Shown: positions 34,313-47,800 of the stretch, one piece after another
Layout: every line of letters begins with the position of its first letter
How positions within the stretch are numbered: position 1 is the stretch's first letter
Source of the DNA: Durusdinium trenchii
Taxonomy: Eukaryota; Sar; Dinophyceae; Suessiales; Symbiodiniaceae
Assembly (NCBI GenBank): GCA_963970005.1
Contig: CAXAMN010025695.1
Span: 185,317 to 249,316, forward strand
Direction of reading: 5' to 3'
Length of the DNA stretch: 64,000 bases
Notes under the pieces: model-generated
What the model was told of the DNA's origin: nothing
What the model saw: only the letters and a program-made list of their open reading frames with translations
Database searches by the model: none
Made by a program: the position numbers and the translations under genes

Positions 34313-34582
34313 TTTTTAATAGGTACTCGGGATTAATGCACTTGTTATGGAGTCGGGCAGAATGCGTTGCTTGGCCAAGGCATGACCGTGTCCAACTGGT
34401 TGGCGGAATGACGTCGATGCACAACACCTAGTGTGTAAGTGTGTTGCCAGGGATGGGGCAGATCTTATCTGGCTGGTGTCGAAACACATCCAACAAACAA
34501 GCCTTAAGTGGGTGATTTGCAAATCAATCGGCTCAAGACAGTCCACAAACTTCGTTGTGCGTGCCTCGCCCCAAAAAGTCGC

Positions 34583-37500
34583 ATGGACACTGAGATGCCT
34601 GAGCATATTGAAGCCTTTGCGCCCACAAAGGGTCCCACTTACAACTTTGCTTTCATTTTTCCAATGGCTTCAGGGCACATCAACCCCTCCCTTGCGATTG
34701 CCCGACGTTTGGTGCGTCAAGGGCATGCCGTGCACTACTTGTCGCGCGAACAGATGCGAGAAGCCATCGAAGATACCGGTGCCCGCTTTCACAGTGACAT
34801 CGCAGAACAGCCTGAGCTTTTCGAAGACCGAGATCCATCCATGTACGGTGCCTTAGGATCTCTTCAAGAAGAACATGGGCTGAAGCTTGGTTTCTTCACT
34901 GTGAGGGACCGACCTCAGGGTTGATTTCATAAGTAAGGGAACAAAGATGCGTCAAATTGGATGACAGGATCACTGATCTCCAGTCCAGGTATATGCAACC
35001 ATTCTCAGTTCCACAACATTGGCATTCGTGAAGACATGTGAAGACAGGCATTGGGGAAGCTAAGGACTGGTAGTTTGTCCAAGGCACGATTGGTGTTGAG
35101 GGAACTGGCCGTTGAGCTCATGCTTCCTGGCACCTTGCGATGGCTTCACACCATCGAGGCCCATGCGGTGCTCTTTTGCCCCCTGATCCTCAGCGGTGTT
35201 CCTTTCAGCCGGGACGTTCCGGGACACGCCACCGACGGGCCGGGACGGGACTTCGGGGGACGTCCACCGACCGAAGCACCGCCGTTGAAGGGCAAAGCAA
35301 AGATCGGATCGGCCGATCCAAGCCGATCTAAGCACCGATGAGGGGGAGGAACTGACCCTGCTCATCTAAGTCTCAACCATGCGGCCAGGACGACCTATTA
35401 TGTACAAGCTGGTGAGCGGGGGAGTGACCCCATTTCAGAGGCCCACCCGGGATGGTGAATTCAACACATCTTTGCTTTCCTTGGGTATTTGGGAGAGGGG
35501 GGAGGCGCTCAAGAATAAACATCACTGACGCCATCTATCTAATCTAGTCTAATTAGTCTAGTCATGTCTAGTCTAATCTAATGTATCTATCGATCCGTTC
35601 ATCGATTTATTCCATCTATGTCTCTCTCTCTCTCTCTAAATCTATCTATCTTTGTTCGAGCTACACCAAGTTGCTGGTTCTCCCATTCAACAGGTCTTGG
35701 TGGACATGTGAGGAGTCCCAGTCCACGTTCGACTCACCGAGGATCAACTTGGAGGCCCCGTTGGCTGCCAAGGTGGCGAAGCTGCCCTCAGCTGGGCTGT
35801 GTACCGTGGCCGGGCCGGGCAGTGTCCAACTTGCTTGGAGCAACACCTTGAGCTCTTTGCCTCCTGGGAATGTTGACCAACATGTTTTTCTGGGCCGTGC
35901 TATGTTGTCCATATTTTCTTTGTGCCTGCTAGACAGGACTTTCCATGAAATCAAGCAAGAGGAATAACAGTTTTTCTCGGTGGTTTGGCATGGTTTAGCC
36001 AGTCTCTGAACAAATCCAAGGAGCACCACTGCAGAAGAGCTCCTGGAAGAAAGGTCCAAGCTTCCCGCACTAGTGGAGTGCCTAAATCGCTTGAGGGCAA
36101 ACTATGGCCTGCAAGTCGAGGACAGCTGTGGCCAAACAACTCAAAAAACACACTCAAGAATTTGGATGACGTGATGTGAAACGAGAAAGCATCCTTCTAA
36201 TGTATAATGTAGGTATGTCGGCACATGGGTAGCAGCTTGTGGTCAACTATCATGTATATCTAAATGATACAATAAGTATACATATTTTTTAGATCCTGAT
36301 CCTGTTTATTTGCTGGTTGCGTGGAACGACAAGTGGGCCGACCCACAGCCAGGTTGAGGATCACTTGAGGCCTCTAGGCCTTTTGCGAACTGCCTTGACT
36401 TCCGACGTCACTTTGGTGACCACTGCTGAGTGCTTGGCCGATCCAGTGCCACTGGATTTGACGAAGGCCTATGAGGGGCACCCTTTCATGTATTTGGGCC
36501 CCTTGCTCGACGAGCCAGGTGCCAAACGTGCTGGGGGCCACAAGTTTGACAGCCAGCGTGATCACATGGATGATGAGAAGCCTCTGGCTTTGGCGCGTGC
36601 GGCCAAGGCAGAGGGACGGAAAGTGGTGCTGGTCAGCCTTGGAACTATCATCACTGGAGATCATTCTGATTCTCGGCTGTCCAATTGCTGTGCAACATCA
36701 AGGTTATATACTCAGGTTCCAGGTGTGTATAATAAACATATATATAAGTATATATAACATTCCGTGTTTGGGGTTGGTTGGTAAGGATTATGGCTGGAAA
36801 GCCCATGAGACCGTCAATGGAGAGAAGCGTGGACTTACAGGAAAAGAGCTTTGTCAGGCTGCCTGGCAAGCAGTTTTTGATGTTTTTGGAGAAGCTGATG
36901 GCGCTGATGCCCAGACACCCCTGATCTTGCTGCTGGGTGGTAATTTGGAATATGTTTGCTGTTCCAGTCCCGCATTGAGCTCCATGCTCAGCCAAGTTCC
37001 CAAAATGTATCAACATTTTACCTTGAATTCACTTGGCATTTTTAACGCAAATCCTCAGTACATGTTTGGGAGGTCAGTGGGGGAAAGAGACCGCACTGAG
37101 GCTGGCTTTGGGGCCACAAGCTGATGCACTGGAGAATCTGCAGGTGCCACCCAATGCCTACTGCCAACCGATCCTTCCTCAGGTGGATTTATTGAGGCTC
37201 GGCTTGGATGTCTTCCTGACACATGGGGGACAGAACAGCTTCATGGAAGCCTTATCCACAGGAATTCCCATGGTGCTTTGCCCTGGCTTTGGGGACCAGC
37301 CCGTGAACGGCGCCAAAGCAGAATCCATGAAACTGGGTGTGTGCGTGCCACGCCCTAAGGGTCCATTGCACGAGGCTGAGACGGAAAGGGCAGCATACAG
37401 AAAGGCAACAGCACTTGCATTGCAGAGAGTCACCAGCAATGGGTCCTTCAAAGAGAATGCCGTGAGGTGTGCAGAAGCTTTGCGTTCTTCTGGCGGAGTC

Positions 37501-37590
37501 AGTCTGGCGACAAAAGTTCTGCTAAGCCTGGCACAAGGAAGTTCGAAGAGCGGTGACCTTGCGCAGATTCAAAGGAACGGAGGAGCTTAA
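34583..37590 (+). CDS. Family 1 glycosyltransferase (UDP-glycosyltransferase fold), 7 exons, 529 aa
   Basis: Exons 34583-34900, 35048-35184, 35742-35821, 36035-36114, 36353-36658, 36786-36936 and 37073-37590 join in frame to 530 codons including the TAA stop. The N-terminal half starts with the GT1 acceptor-domain pattern FIFPMASGHINPSLAI (Gly31-His32). The C-terminal half has LPQVDLLRLGLDVFLTHGGQ, then SFMEALSTGIPMVLCPGFGD with His408, Glu416 and Asp432-Gln433. These are the residues that bind the nucleotide-sugar donor in GT1 enzymes. It should transfer a sugar from a UDP- or dTDP-sugar to a small molecule or lipid; the acceptor cannot be told. No signal peptide or C-terminal membrane anchor is visible, so a soluble, macrolide-transferase-like enzyme is more likely than an ER UGT. 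Introns at 35185 and 36659 use GA donors. The start is the first ATG before the GHINP motif; an upstream exon is possible. Confidence 0.85.
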
Positions 37591-38312
37591 GGCCAACAGA
37601 AACACGGGTGAGAGCATGTAAGAGCAAGAGCAGACTTTGGTCAGGCTGGCATTCTTACATAATTAATTTGGATGAAACATGCTTAGCTTGTACAGGCTAC
37701 TGATGCCTTTGGGCTCCCGCACATTGCAAGTTGTATAGAATCTGCTGAGTGCAGGCTCAGGGCCTCTTCTGCTGTATAAATATTCGAGAACTTCCGACCA
37801 AATGCGGTGGTAGGAGTTTAGCCGCTTAGCCTCGGTTTGGCGTGTTCAACTTCCCACACGAAGCTACCCAAGGACCAGCGGGTCCATCGTATGGATACGT
37901 AAAGGTACAGCAACTTTCCGAAGAAAACGCAGTGCTGTCTCAAAACGGAGGAAACCCACGATAGCTGCGATAGCTCTTGAAGCATTTTCTCTTCCACCAA
38001 GTTTGACCACCTCCTTGAAGCACATCCATGTGGCCAACTGGTCGCCCGGGCCCAATCAGATCTCATGTTCTGTCAATCTGCGGGGGGCTCCATGCCTATA
38101 AATCTGTATATTATAGTTATAAGATAATATACAGTACTGTATATATATATAATATACATATTTTTGTTAAATCTTCTTTTTGTATACTTGACCCTTAGCC
38201 CCTTTGGCTGAGACCTAAAGGTCTCATAAGGTTTTACTTCTACATATTACATGCATACCATGTTTAAAATCGACGGACCCAAACCCTGAGCCGCTGAGAT
38301 CTGTTGCTTTAG
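37591..38312. other. Intergenic stretch 3' of the glycosyltransferase
   Basis: No convincing exon. A (TA)n tract lies at about 38100-38165. The phrase GAGACCTAAAGGTCTCATAAGG at about 38209 is a short perfect inverted repeat. Confidence 0.4.
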
Positions 38313-39690
38313 GACGTCCGGACGGTCCGGCTCATCGCTCGGCGCCTTCCGCTCGATGAGGTGCCCTTTAGCTCTCATCAGATCGTCACGGACGCAGTCA
38401 CACAGAGCAAGACCAAGTGCCGTCACTGGGCCGTGTGACGCCGTGTGGTCTACCGAGGGGGAGAAAAAGAAAGGAATCAAAGGAGGCCAGCAACGGAAGT
38501 AGAGGGTTTTGTGATCCAACACCAGGGTTGTCACTGCGATGCCAGTGTAGGCCCCTCAATGGACCCTGAATGATTTACGATGATTTAAGATGCATGGACC
38601 AACACAATGTCACCGCATTATGCCAGAAGGTGCGGTGAGCCCAAGTATGGAAACTTTGAGAGCAGGCAGTACTTGTACCCCTCTTTTTTGTTGACATGTT
38701 CGGCCAGGCAGAGCATGCCTTCCAGTCTGTTCATGCGCCTTTCTGGCACTGAGGAGGCCAATCTTGCGGTTGCATCGACCTGAACTTGCACCAGGAAACC
38801 CTCTATGACCTAGGCCATGGCCGTCGGACCCTGTCGCTGTACGACACCAGGGGAAGTACGGACCCTGCGCTCCGCATGATCTGCGGTCCGTTGTTTGACA
38901 CACCAGCTGTGTGGAGGCGTTCCGGCCAGGCACTCGCTTCGTGTATCTCTCCATGTGGGGCGAAGCGACCGATCTGCCCATCCAAGAGGCCGGTGCCGAG
39001 GTCCTGACCAGTTTTTTTTCCATGCAGTGGACCTGTCGGAGTCAGTGTAGTAGGTGCTCGGATGAATCAGGAAGTGATGTTCTGGAATTGGATTCCTCGG
39101 GATGTGTCCAGTTTCGTCTCACTACCTGGGGGCTTTGGCCGATATCTTTGCTCTCCTGTCACCAGGAAGGAACTCAAGGGAGCCATTTTGGATCACCTCC
39201 CAGAAACCACCGCGTTTTTCCTCGGGGAACGTGCCACCACCGCCCCGGACCCCACACCGTTCGCGGCGCGGCGACACTGCGTGGAGCGTGACACCGGAGG
39301 CGGCAGCCTGGTTTCAACGCCTACGGGTCGAGTGGCCGCTGTTGATGGCCTTGCCACTGTGGCTCATCGCCGAGGCACCCACCGAGGTGCGCGGGGGAGG
39401 GGAGGGGAGTGAAGCAGGTGAGCACGTCCCTTATTTGGGTGGGGCGCAGAGAGTGAAGATCCGCAAAGGAATCGAAGGGAATTTGGGAGAGGTTTGGGTG
39501 GTTGGAGAGGTTCGCTTGGGACCTGAGTTTTGTTAGAGACTCCCTTCATGCAGCAATTGGCCACAGATCGCTTTTCACGCGTGAGGTGGGGAAGAAAAAC
39601 AAATACTTCCAGATTGCTGATTCAACCCCAGAAGCCAAGAAAGCCCGAGTCGATGTTGAAGCCACATCTGCAACTTTGAAGGTGTTGTAG
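38313..39690 (+). CDS. Plus-strand multi-exon gene, unknown function
   Basis: Blocks: 38313-38440 (DVRTVRLIARRLPLDEVPF after the acceptor TTGCTTTAG), about 38628-38780 (RCGEPKYGNFESRQYLYP), about 38908-38998 (FRPGTRFVYLSMWGEATDL), about 39062-39275 (NQEVMFWNWIPRDVSSFVSL, then ELKGAILDHLPETTAFFL), about 39283-39400 (VTPEAAAWFQRLRVEWPL) and about 39460-39690 (WDLSFVRDSLHAAIGHRSLF, then PEAKKARVDVEATSATLKVL and TAG). All run the same way, but frames change between blocks and I could not fix every splice site. The basic C terminus suggests a nuclear or nucleic-acid-associated protein only weakly. At 38250-38780 the minus strand also has open frames, which I judged to be shadows. Confidence 0.4.
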
Positions 39691-40024
39691 AGGGGGGAGG
39701 CTTAGTGGAAAGGATGCAAAAGATGGCAGTTGAAGTTCCTGGCTTTTGGAGACGAAATAGCAAATTGGTTTCCTTTAGCAGTAACATGTTCACAGGGATC
39801 CTGCAGAAGTAATGAACGTGTTGGGTACATTGCGACGTCGTCTTGGATCCCTTAGTGAGGGCTCCTACCAAACTGAAACTGAACATTACTGAACTTGACA
39901 GCTTGACCCTGTCGCCGATTCTTTGCGTAGAGACTAGCTAAATAATGATATAATGCTAAATAGCTTTGGAACCACAGGAGGTACGAGCCCCCAAATGCTA
40001 GACTGCTAGACGATTTATTTGCAG

Positions 40025-40305
40025 GTGCTGCTCTGCATCACTGGCCCTGATGACGACGAGCGCCTTCCACCAGCAGGGGATTTGGGGAGGGTGTAGATCC
40101 ACACCTCTTGGACTTGTGAACATCCAATGGTTTCAATGACTTCAGGTCCCAGGTGAATTTCGATCTGAACGTCCGAGAGCTGAGGGCCGCAAAAAAAAAA
40201 TCGCAATGGAGTGCTTTGAGACACTCTTCAAGAGCATTTCCCGGTTTTCTCGAATTTTGTTGGCGCATCACATATATCTCTCCCTTATTGTGGCTAGCTA
40301 GAGCG
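40025..40305 (+). CDS. Two small plus-strand exons, unknown protein
   Basis: After TTTATTTGCAG the first block reads VLLCITGPDDDERLPPAGDL. After ACTTCAG the second, from 40146, reads VPGEFRSERPRAEGRKKK, then MECFETLFKSISRFSRILL, and stops near 40305. The minus strand over the first block is also open (LSDVQIEIHLGPEVIETIG). The plus strand is preferred because both blocks have good acceptors and agree with the neighbours. Confidence 0.3.
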
Positions 40306-41204
40306 AGATGACCGCAGCAGCATAGGAGTTTGTGTTTGCTGACTGCTTTTGGCACAGTCAGCTATCTCAGCTGCGTAGTGGGAAAGGAACATGATGGCAG
40401 GCGTTACATTGTAGTGGTTTGCTGGAATTCCTAAAATGTCTATAGTTTATTGTTGTAATTTATATTAATAATAACAACTTGGATCTAAACATGCCTAGCT
40501 GCATGCCACCTGTAAAGAATCTTAATTTGTGGAAACTCTGTATGTTTTGGTGCTTGTCGGTGACCTTCAAGGGCGGACTGAGCTCAACCTGCTCCATGTA
40601 TCAATCTTACGCCTCGTGATTCATCCTGCGTTCATCATCCGCTTTCGACGGTACGACGTACCACCACCTGGGTGGAAAAGGTGCCCTCGGTTTCAACAAC
40701 ATCTTTGGCCACTGAGATGCTTGCTGCGTGGAAGCGAGCCATGCATGGACCTGTGGCCCTTGATCCCCCATCGGCGAGTGCGCAATGAACGCACAGGCGC
40801 GTACCCGTGTACCTGTGTGTACGGCCTCCAAAGCGCTATAGCGTGTATGATCTGATGTAGTGTTTCAATGTGTTTCACCTTCATGCCTTCGAACCTGAGA
40901 AGAGAATCTGAGGTTTCGGTCTCCAAAAGATCGGAAAACGAGGTGAAGACTTCCCCTAAAAGTTACCTGTTTTTGGCTCTCGGATCCGTCCATAAGGGCG
41001 TCCGTTGGAGGAGTGGCCGGGTGCGTTGGTGTATGTTGGTGTGGTCCGTGGTGCTTCCAGTTCGTTCTCATTGGTTATTACAGTTATGCCTCAAGAATCA
41101 ATACTTCCATACAGTCCATTCTATTCCTGTTATCATCGAAACCGACAGTGGGAACAGGGTGTCATGACTAGTGACTAGATCAACTGACCCTCCTTGGAAA
41201 CGTG

Positions 41205-44174
41205 GTTGACCCTTCGTTGGTTTCGCTGCGCCTGTCGGAGGCGCCTTGCGAATACACATTCCACGACTGCAAGGGAACTTGCGCATCAGCTGCCTGTGGC
41301 AGGCAGAGGGGTACTGCCACTGGCTGGATCGAGCAATTAGCTCGATAAAAACAAACTGCGGTGGCCTTACATTGTCATCTCAAGCCGTTTTGCTTTTCAT
41401 GTGTGATGTTGAACGATGTGCCTGTCCCTAAGGGTTCCGCTTCCATGGTTTTTGTCCAGCAGGGGGNNNNNNNNNNAGCTGTCACCCTACTTTTCCACGG
41501 TTTGTTTCATGGCTCTTTCACGACACTTTCCCACAAACAGGTTTCCCCTCCGCTGCTTTTCCACCGTTGCTGAGCGCCTCCAAAGTGCGAAACTCTTTTG
41601 TTAAAACATCTACAAGTTTTCGGACTCTCCACCGTGCCGTTCTCTCACTTTCCTTCTCATCTTGGGAACTGAGTTAACAGAAAACCAATGTCAGAGTGTA
41701 TGTCATCCCAGCATTCGGCACGTTTTCCTCGCTTTCTCCGGTTTTCAGAGAGGCGCAAGCCCGAGTGCCATACTGAGTGATGCTATTCCGCCAGTGCTCC
41801 GCCTCCCTCCCCACTTCTTCGCACGCCACAGTTGGACCGCCAGCGGTGCCAACGGGACAGGAGCCACTCCAGACAGCGAAGGCCACACCCCAGCTGTTGG
41901 TCTATTCCTCGAGCAAGCTGGAGATATTTTGCCCAAGGCCCACCAGGGCAGAACCCGGGTGGAGTGCTAGATATCCTCCAAGGATTTGTGAAGAGGGCGT
42001 CGAGAATTGAAGCTTATGGTGCCTATAACATCTTAGGTCATGAGATGATGTGAGATGTATATGTACATGTCGATATTGATGCAAGTCAGCGAGGTCGTTG
42101 TTTGATTCAAACCTGTGCATGTTTCTTCCTCCAGGTCACCCGGAGGAGTGATGCAGCCGGGATGCTGCGACATGCCAAGTCGCTTGGGAGTTGTTTGGAG
42201 GAAGGAACATGGGCCACAGTGGAGCTGTTGGAGGCCTCACCTGCAAAAGAACGTCTTAGAATGGGCATCTTAGGTGTTTACAAAATAACTAACCTATTAT
42301 AGTGGCACAATAGTTGCGCAAGTTCAACAAGGGATCGAGAAGCTCAGCAACCCTAGGCGGGTACTCGCCGAACATCTCATGTTTTTTGGGAGAACAAGGT
42401 ACTTGTTGGGACAATCCTCATGTGTAGCTATATAGCATTAAGATTTGTTGCAGCGGGTGTTTGATCGTGTATATATATATACATATTTTTGAGTAACATT
42501 TATATATATATATATATATATTTGAGTAACATATATATATATATATGTTTGTCCATTTCGGTCAGCATTCCTGAACAGTCAGATTGTATAGACAAACACT
42601 CATGATGGCCAAAGCTTCCCAGACATCTCAAGACTGGAGGACCGAAGGCTTTCGTCCTCCAAAGGATGCCCAGACATCGCGTCGTCCAACTTCGTCCCAC
42701 TTCGTCCTTAAGGGTTTGCTATGTGAGCCATTTGCAGAGCTGCACAGATGGGCACACTCCGGATAGAGAGCCTTCTGATCTCAGGAGAGCTGTGCAACTT
42801 TTGGCAATCCTCGGCTCTTTGTGCTGGGCAATGGACATCAGGAGCCAAATGGAGCTGAGGGGTTGTGGGCAATCTAGCTTGAGGAGCTGTTCGCTGGAGA
42901 GATCCAGTTCAAAATGGAAGGATCCATGAAGTGCAATCAGTTCGGAGTTCTGAGTTTCTCCAACTCCCAGAAAACCCAGTAAAAACATGTCTTTCCTGGA
43001 TCGCAGAGGGTATGGCCCTTGGAGGTTCATCAGGCCGCAGCTTCCACAGGTTTTCTTTCAGCGCTGCCTCACCAGGCTTTGCCAGTGGTTTCGGAAGTCT
43101 CCGCAACCCGCAGGCCAGTGGAACCCGCGGGGAACCTGCGGACCGGTGAAAATCCCTTCAGAAGCTCCTCCAAGAGAGAGCCATAGAGCCCTCGTTTGGA
43201 ATCGGGTGTTGAGGTGTTTCATGTGAAAGCGAGAATGGCCAACCTGGAATGCACTGCAGTGACTGATTGATGCAGCGTTTGTTGGCCTCCAATTCCGGCC
43301 TGTTGATTCTGAGCACGAGAGAGAGAGAGAGAGAGCGCACGGGCCGCACGGGGGTTACCATTATTTTCCCATTATCTTCTCACCTGTGAATTAGCAACAA
43401 CGTAGCGGCGGGGGCTCTGCCATCGATGCTCTAGGCGTTTGGCCCAAACATTGCCCTTTCAGCCGAGGGATGTAGCTAGCCGAGACTGGCGGTGCGATGA
43501 CCAGTGATATTCCATGGCGGTGCGACCCTGGCTGATGCGGTGTATGGTTGGGACCTGCCTGGCCAGTCCAAGTTTTTTGCCCTACTGCCCTCCTGTCGAG
43601 CTCTTGGGATTTTTAACTGAAGAATGCCAGGCTGCAGCTGCTCTCAAGGAGAGGGGTGTTGCTACAAGCACAACTGTCTCCTGCCCTACCGATGGAAGAT
43701 GGTCAGTATTCAGTACTGCCTTGAGCATTCTCATTTGGACATAGGGGCTGAACGTGCTCGCCTTTGTATGACCTGACTGGGAGGAGGTCAACAAGCCAGG
43801 GTTCCATAGGGTTTCCAGATCCCCCTTCAGCTTGGGGTGTAGATGACACGGAGCACTACCAGGGGCCCAGTCCATCCCAGTCCAACATTCACTCTGGACA
43901 GTCCAACACAAGTGCACCTTTTGTTCACCCTAGGCCAGCACCTTTTTCACCATTTCAGCCCACGAAAACGAGCACGGAAACGAGCTGTCCCCTGGCGCAG
44001 CTCCTGATCACGTCAGGAGGGAATGATGCTCAGCTTCTATGGCCACATCGAGGAGCTGGAATGGGCCGCGGCGGAGGCCGCCTCCGCTGGCCGTTTGACC
44101 ATGCGTGAAGCGCAGGACTTGCTCAGCTTCACGGACGCTCACAGGTCACGCGATGTCACGCGCGCTCTCGACCG
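41205..44174 (+). CDS. Plus-strand exon chain, unknown function
   Basis: Blocks: about 41205-41348 (two competing frames, one Cys-rich: CEYTFHDCKGTCASAACG), about 41740-41970 (SAILSDAIPPVLRLPPHFF), 42135-42273 (VTRRSDAAGMLRHAKSLGSC, then WATVELLEASPAKERLRMG before GTGTTT), about 42316-42399 (QQGIEKLSNPRRVLAEHLMF), about 42753-42929, about 43524-43700 (LGFLTEECQAAAALKERG) and 44017-44174 (SFYGHIEELEWAAAEAASAG, then REAQDLLSFTDAHRSRDVTR, acceptor GTCAG and donor GTGAGA). The last exon could instead be the 5' part of the methyltransferase gene that follows. A 10-N gap lies at 41467-41476. The protein looks helical and charged; no domain recognised. Confidence 0.4.
41467..41476. other. 10-N assembly gap
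   Basis: Ten unknown bases after the run CAGCAGGGGG. No repeat is obvious on either side, so a scaffold join of arbitrary length is as likely as a true 10-base gap. Confidence 0.95.
42465..42547. repeat. (TA)n microsatellites with doubled TTTGAGTAACAT
   Basis: Three TATATATA tracts are separated by two copies of TTTGAGTAACAT, which makes a small tandem duplication of repeat plus spacer. Confidence 0.85.
43318..43336. repeat. (GA)n microsatellite
   Basis: GAGAGAGAGAGAGAGAGAG between possible exons of the plus-strand chain. Confidence 0.85.
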
Positions 44175-44885
44175 GTGAGATGGACAGATGAGTCGACACA
44201 CATTCAGCCTCCCAGAAAGACGACCTACCGGGCGAAAGGAAGGGCAGGAAAGACATCAATCAGCATACTCTTTTCAGTGTTCCCCCAAGCGGTCGACTTC
44301 AGTCAATCACTATCAATCACTTGCTTATCGTAATTATACCGTACATTTGCTGTTTACTTCAGTTTCCTCTTGATGACCAATCAATGAGACAATGTCGTGG
44401 ACTTTGACTCAAAGTGCTCTTCCGCAGCCATGGATCGTTTGTTTCGGTGTGGTAGCAATGCCATCGGTTTTTGCCAGTGTTGGCGCCCACGAAGAACATG
44501 AATTCATCTGCAACTTGGACAGGGACATCGTGGTCCACATCGGGCTGTTGGATCTTCTTGGTGATTTTCATTGAAAAGCCAGTGAACCCCATTTTCTTCA
44601 TGTAACTGCCAAGAAGAGGTCACTTTTGGTTGTCCACGCCGCGTGTGCGGTGCCCATCCGCTCACCTTAGGGACATCGCGAGTGTCCAAGTGTAATCAGT
44701 GTAATCCTGGAAACTCTTTGATTTGGTTGGCCGTCATCCGTAGAAGAATGGGCATAACAAAAGAATATAAAAGACAGATGGCACGAGTGCGAGCACGATT
44801 CAGAGTCCTGGATGGTATTGCATTTCTTCTTCCATTACTATAACTACCCACTTTTCCATGACAAGGAAAGTCTAGTCAACACACA

Positions 44886-47800
44886 ATGGGGGCATCCTGG
44901 GCACTCGGCAAGGAAAGCCTCAACTTGATGCTTTGCATCTCGCGTCATCGATGTGCCTTTTCCACCGTCGATGACTTCCAGTTGGCTTGGAACGAGACCT
45001 GCGATCGGCTGCTGAGCCGTGCCCCCGTGGCATTCTCCAGTGAAAGTCCCTGTCGAGATGGGAATGAACTCATGGCTGTTATGGGTCGATTGGTGCACAA
45101 GCTGCAGTCCGCGGATGTTGCACAAGCATCCACACAAGCCGTTTATCCTGCAGATGTAGCGCCCGTGTGCCAAAACCGAAGCCAACCGCACGTCACGAAA
45201 AGGAGTCGTCCCCTCTTGTTTTTGCAGGGGACCTATGGGAATCACACCGTCTCTTCGGTGAGTCTTTCCATTTTGGAGCTTGTGGAAGCACTCGCCACAG
45301 CTCAGAATCGGATCATGTCAGACATGGTCTCGGTGAACCTGGGCGCGCACGATGGCAGCTGCGGGGATGCTGTGGAGATGGATGGGGCCAACTGCCTCTT
45401 TGATCGGGGCGGCCGGGGCGTGGCGATTGAAGGCTTGGAGCTGGCGCAGGCCTTGCATAGCCGCTGGAAGGACGTGGAGGTCCATGTGGGAGACTCAGCA
45501 ATTACTGTGGTTTCAGGTAGGTTCTTGTGTATACACCCATAGTATCCCATAGTAGGTCTAACAATCATGAGTGGAACCAAGGCCGGTCTGGTGCATTTCA
45601 TCTCACAACTTCTCACCATTGATCGATGTATATATATATATATATTGGATGGGTGGCATCATCACACCCATGAAAAAGGAGTGTTCAACATTCATGAATT
45701 AAAGGTGCAACACAAAAAGCATGTTGTTGGTGTTTCTTTGGGTAGCATCATTGCCTTAGACAACATTTCCAACAACACCTGAATTAAAAGACCTCCGTTT
45801 AGCTTCACCTTGCTTTTCTTACTGTAGCTTTGTTTAGTTGCAATTAGGAAATCTTAGCTTATTCTTGTTTTGTTTAGTAATCTTAGTTTGGCTTTAGTCT
45901 TTTAGAGCCAAATGTGCACCTCAACAAGCAATGCGGCTAATTATCAAGCGCCATAAGCACCCGATTGATAGATGGCGTTGGCACCCCAAGTAGCTAGGTG
46001 TCTTTCAGATGGGGTACGCCACCAAATTTTGGGGTATCTTGTGCCACCTTCTCTCAATCCACTAGAAAGGTCATCAACTTCTCAAACTCCTGCTTCGGAA
46101 CTGGTGACATCCCAGCGGTCCGGCATCAGTGGTTTGCCCAGTCCGTTCGGCTTTTCTCTGGCCCTGTCTGACGAAAGCATTATATATAAATATATATAAT
46201 GCATTTATACCTACACCGGGCTGGTTTTAAGGGGTCAACGTAGGCATATATATATATGACAGACATGGAGTGTTTGGGTAATACATCTGCAGTTCTCTTC
46301 CGTGTCCTCCTTTCTTTGGCATTTCGACTCCCAAGGATATGTGTCGCCAGAAGAAGCCAGTGAGCTGGTGCGAATGAGCTTGAGGAAGCGAGAGATTCAG
46401 GAAGCGTGGGCCATGGCGTGGGTTCCCTCCACCTGACAAGCTGTGGGATCATAAGAGGATCAGAAGGTCAGGTGTGTTTTTGGATTCGTGTGACTGACCT
46501 GAGGCACAAGTATGGTTGGATGCATTTAAAGGGTGATCATCATGTTTTTGGGTAGGTGCTGCTGGTGCTGCTGGTCGCATTTGCTTTGATGGCACTTCTC
46601 CGCGCAAGCGGATCCAACATGACAGACTCCAACACAGATGAAAGACCCGAAGATGCGTGGGGCAAAACTACGGATCTCCACGTCCAAGTCAAAACATCCC
46701 AAAACTCCTAAAGTGTGAGGGTTTTGCCACAAAAGCGTCCTCTTCACTATATTGCGTTCGAGGTTTCATGTAAGTTCAAGTCTCCCTGACCCACAGCCGA
46801 GACTCGGCGCTTCGTGGCGTGTTGTTGGCGTATCCAGGAGGTCGACCTGCTGAAGATCGATTTGGATCACGCGGATTGCGACTTCGGGCGGCGCTTGCTG
46901 GAAGATCTACCACCTCCCGCGATCCTACACGTGCCCCAAGCGCAGGGGGTTCGGTTTCACCCAGCAACTCCCGTTTCAAGGGTTTGGGCTGCGAATTCTT
47001 AGAAGAGAAGGCCCAGTAGACCGGTAGACTCTAGGCTGATTGCAGGTATGGCATGTGGCGCGGCATGTTCTTGTTTGAATCAATCGATCGATCGATCGAA
47101 GAAACAACGGGGGGCGCGCGCCTGCGGCGCCGCATGAGTATGGGTACGGAACCCAACATTCAGTTCGCCTGGTCTTTTGCAGCGATTCAGTTCTTTCATT
47201 GATGGCACGGGAACCTACAGATGCTTGACACTTGCTGTCCCCTGCGAAGCCCACTGTTGTTGAAGAGAGTCCCTTACTAGTTGATGGATGGTAGGTCCTG
47301 GGGGAAGAGTTTCATTTGCAGGAGTGGGTTTCTGTATATAGCTATGATATATATATATAGTTATATATTACGATTACTTAATGTACAGTATAGTTACTTA
47401 ATGTTACTTGCACATAGGACACATATTTTGTTCATCGGTTGAAGAGAATTGCAGCCAGATGATCCCATTCATTCTTCGCAGGTTGAGTACAACCGGCTGC
47501 TGCCCCCGCCGGTCCGCTATCGCGAGTACTTCGCCTTCAAGAAAGCTGGACTCATGGGTACCTCTTGGCGTGAAGGTCGGCAGATGGCGCATTGGGCCGG
47601 CTGCTCACTGCAATCCTGGCAGGACTTCTGATAGAGTTTGGGCCTGGAACCGGGGATTGAAGCCCGAAATGCGCAGATGTGTGGAGACCATCGCATCAGG
47701 AAATGAAAACACGCAGCATGCGGGTTTGAGTGTTTTCGAGGGGTAGTGGTTCTAAAGTTTTCTGGACCAGTGGTGCACAAACCTCCACGTAAATTCAGAC

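Noticed and set aside
38247..39023. Minus-strand frames of 95 and 137 codons
   Set aside because: Plus-strand blocks with acceptors (DVRTVRLIARRLPLDEV, RCGEPKYGNFESRQYLYP, FRPGTRFVYLSMWGEATDL) explain the region and match the strand of all neighbours. The choice is not certain for 38618-38783.
40015..40224. Minus-strand frame LSDVQIEIHLGPEVIETIG
   Set aside because: The plus strand offers two small exons with strong acceptors at 40025 and 40146.
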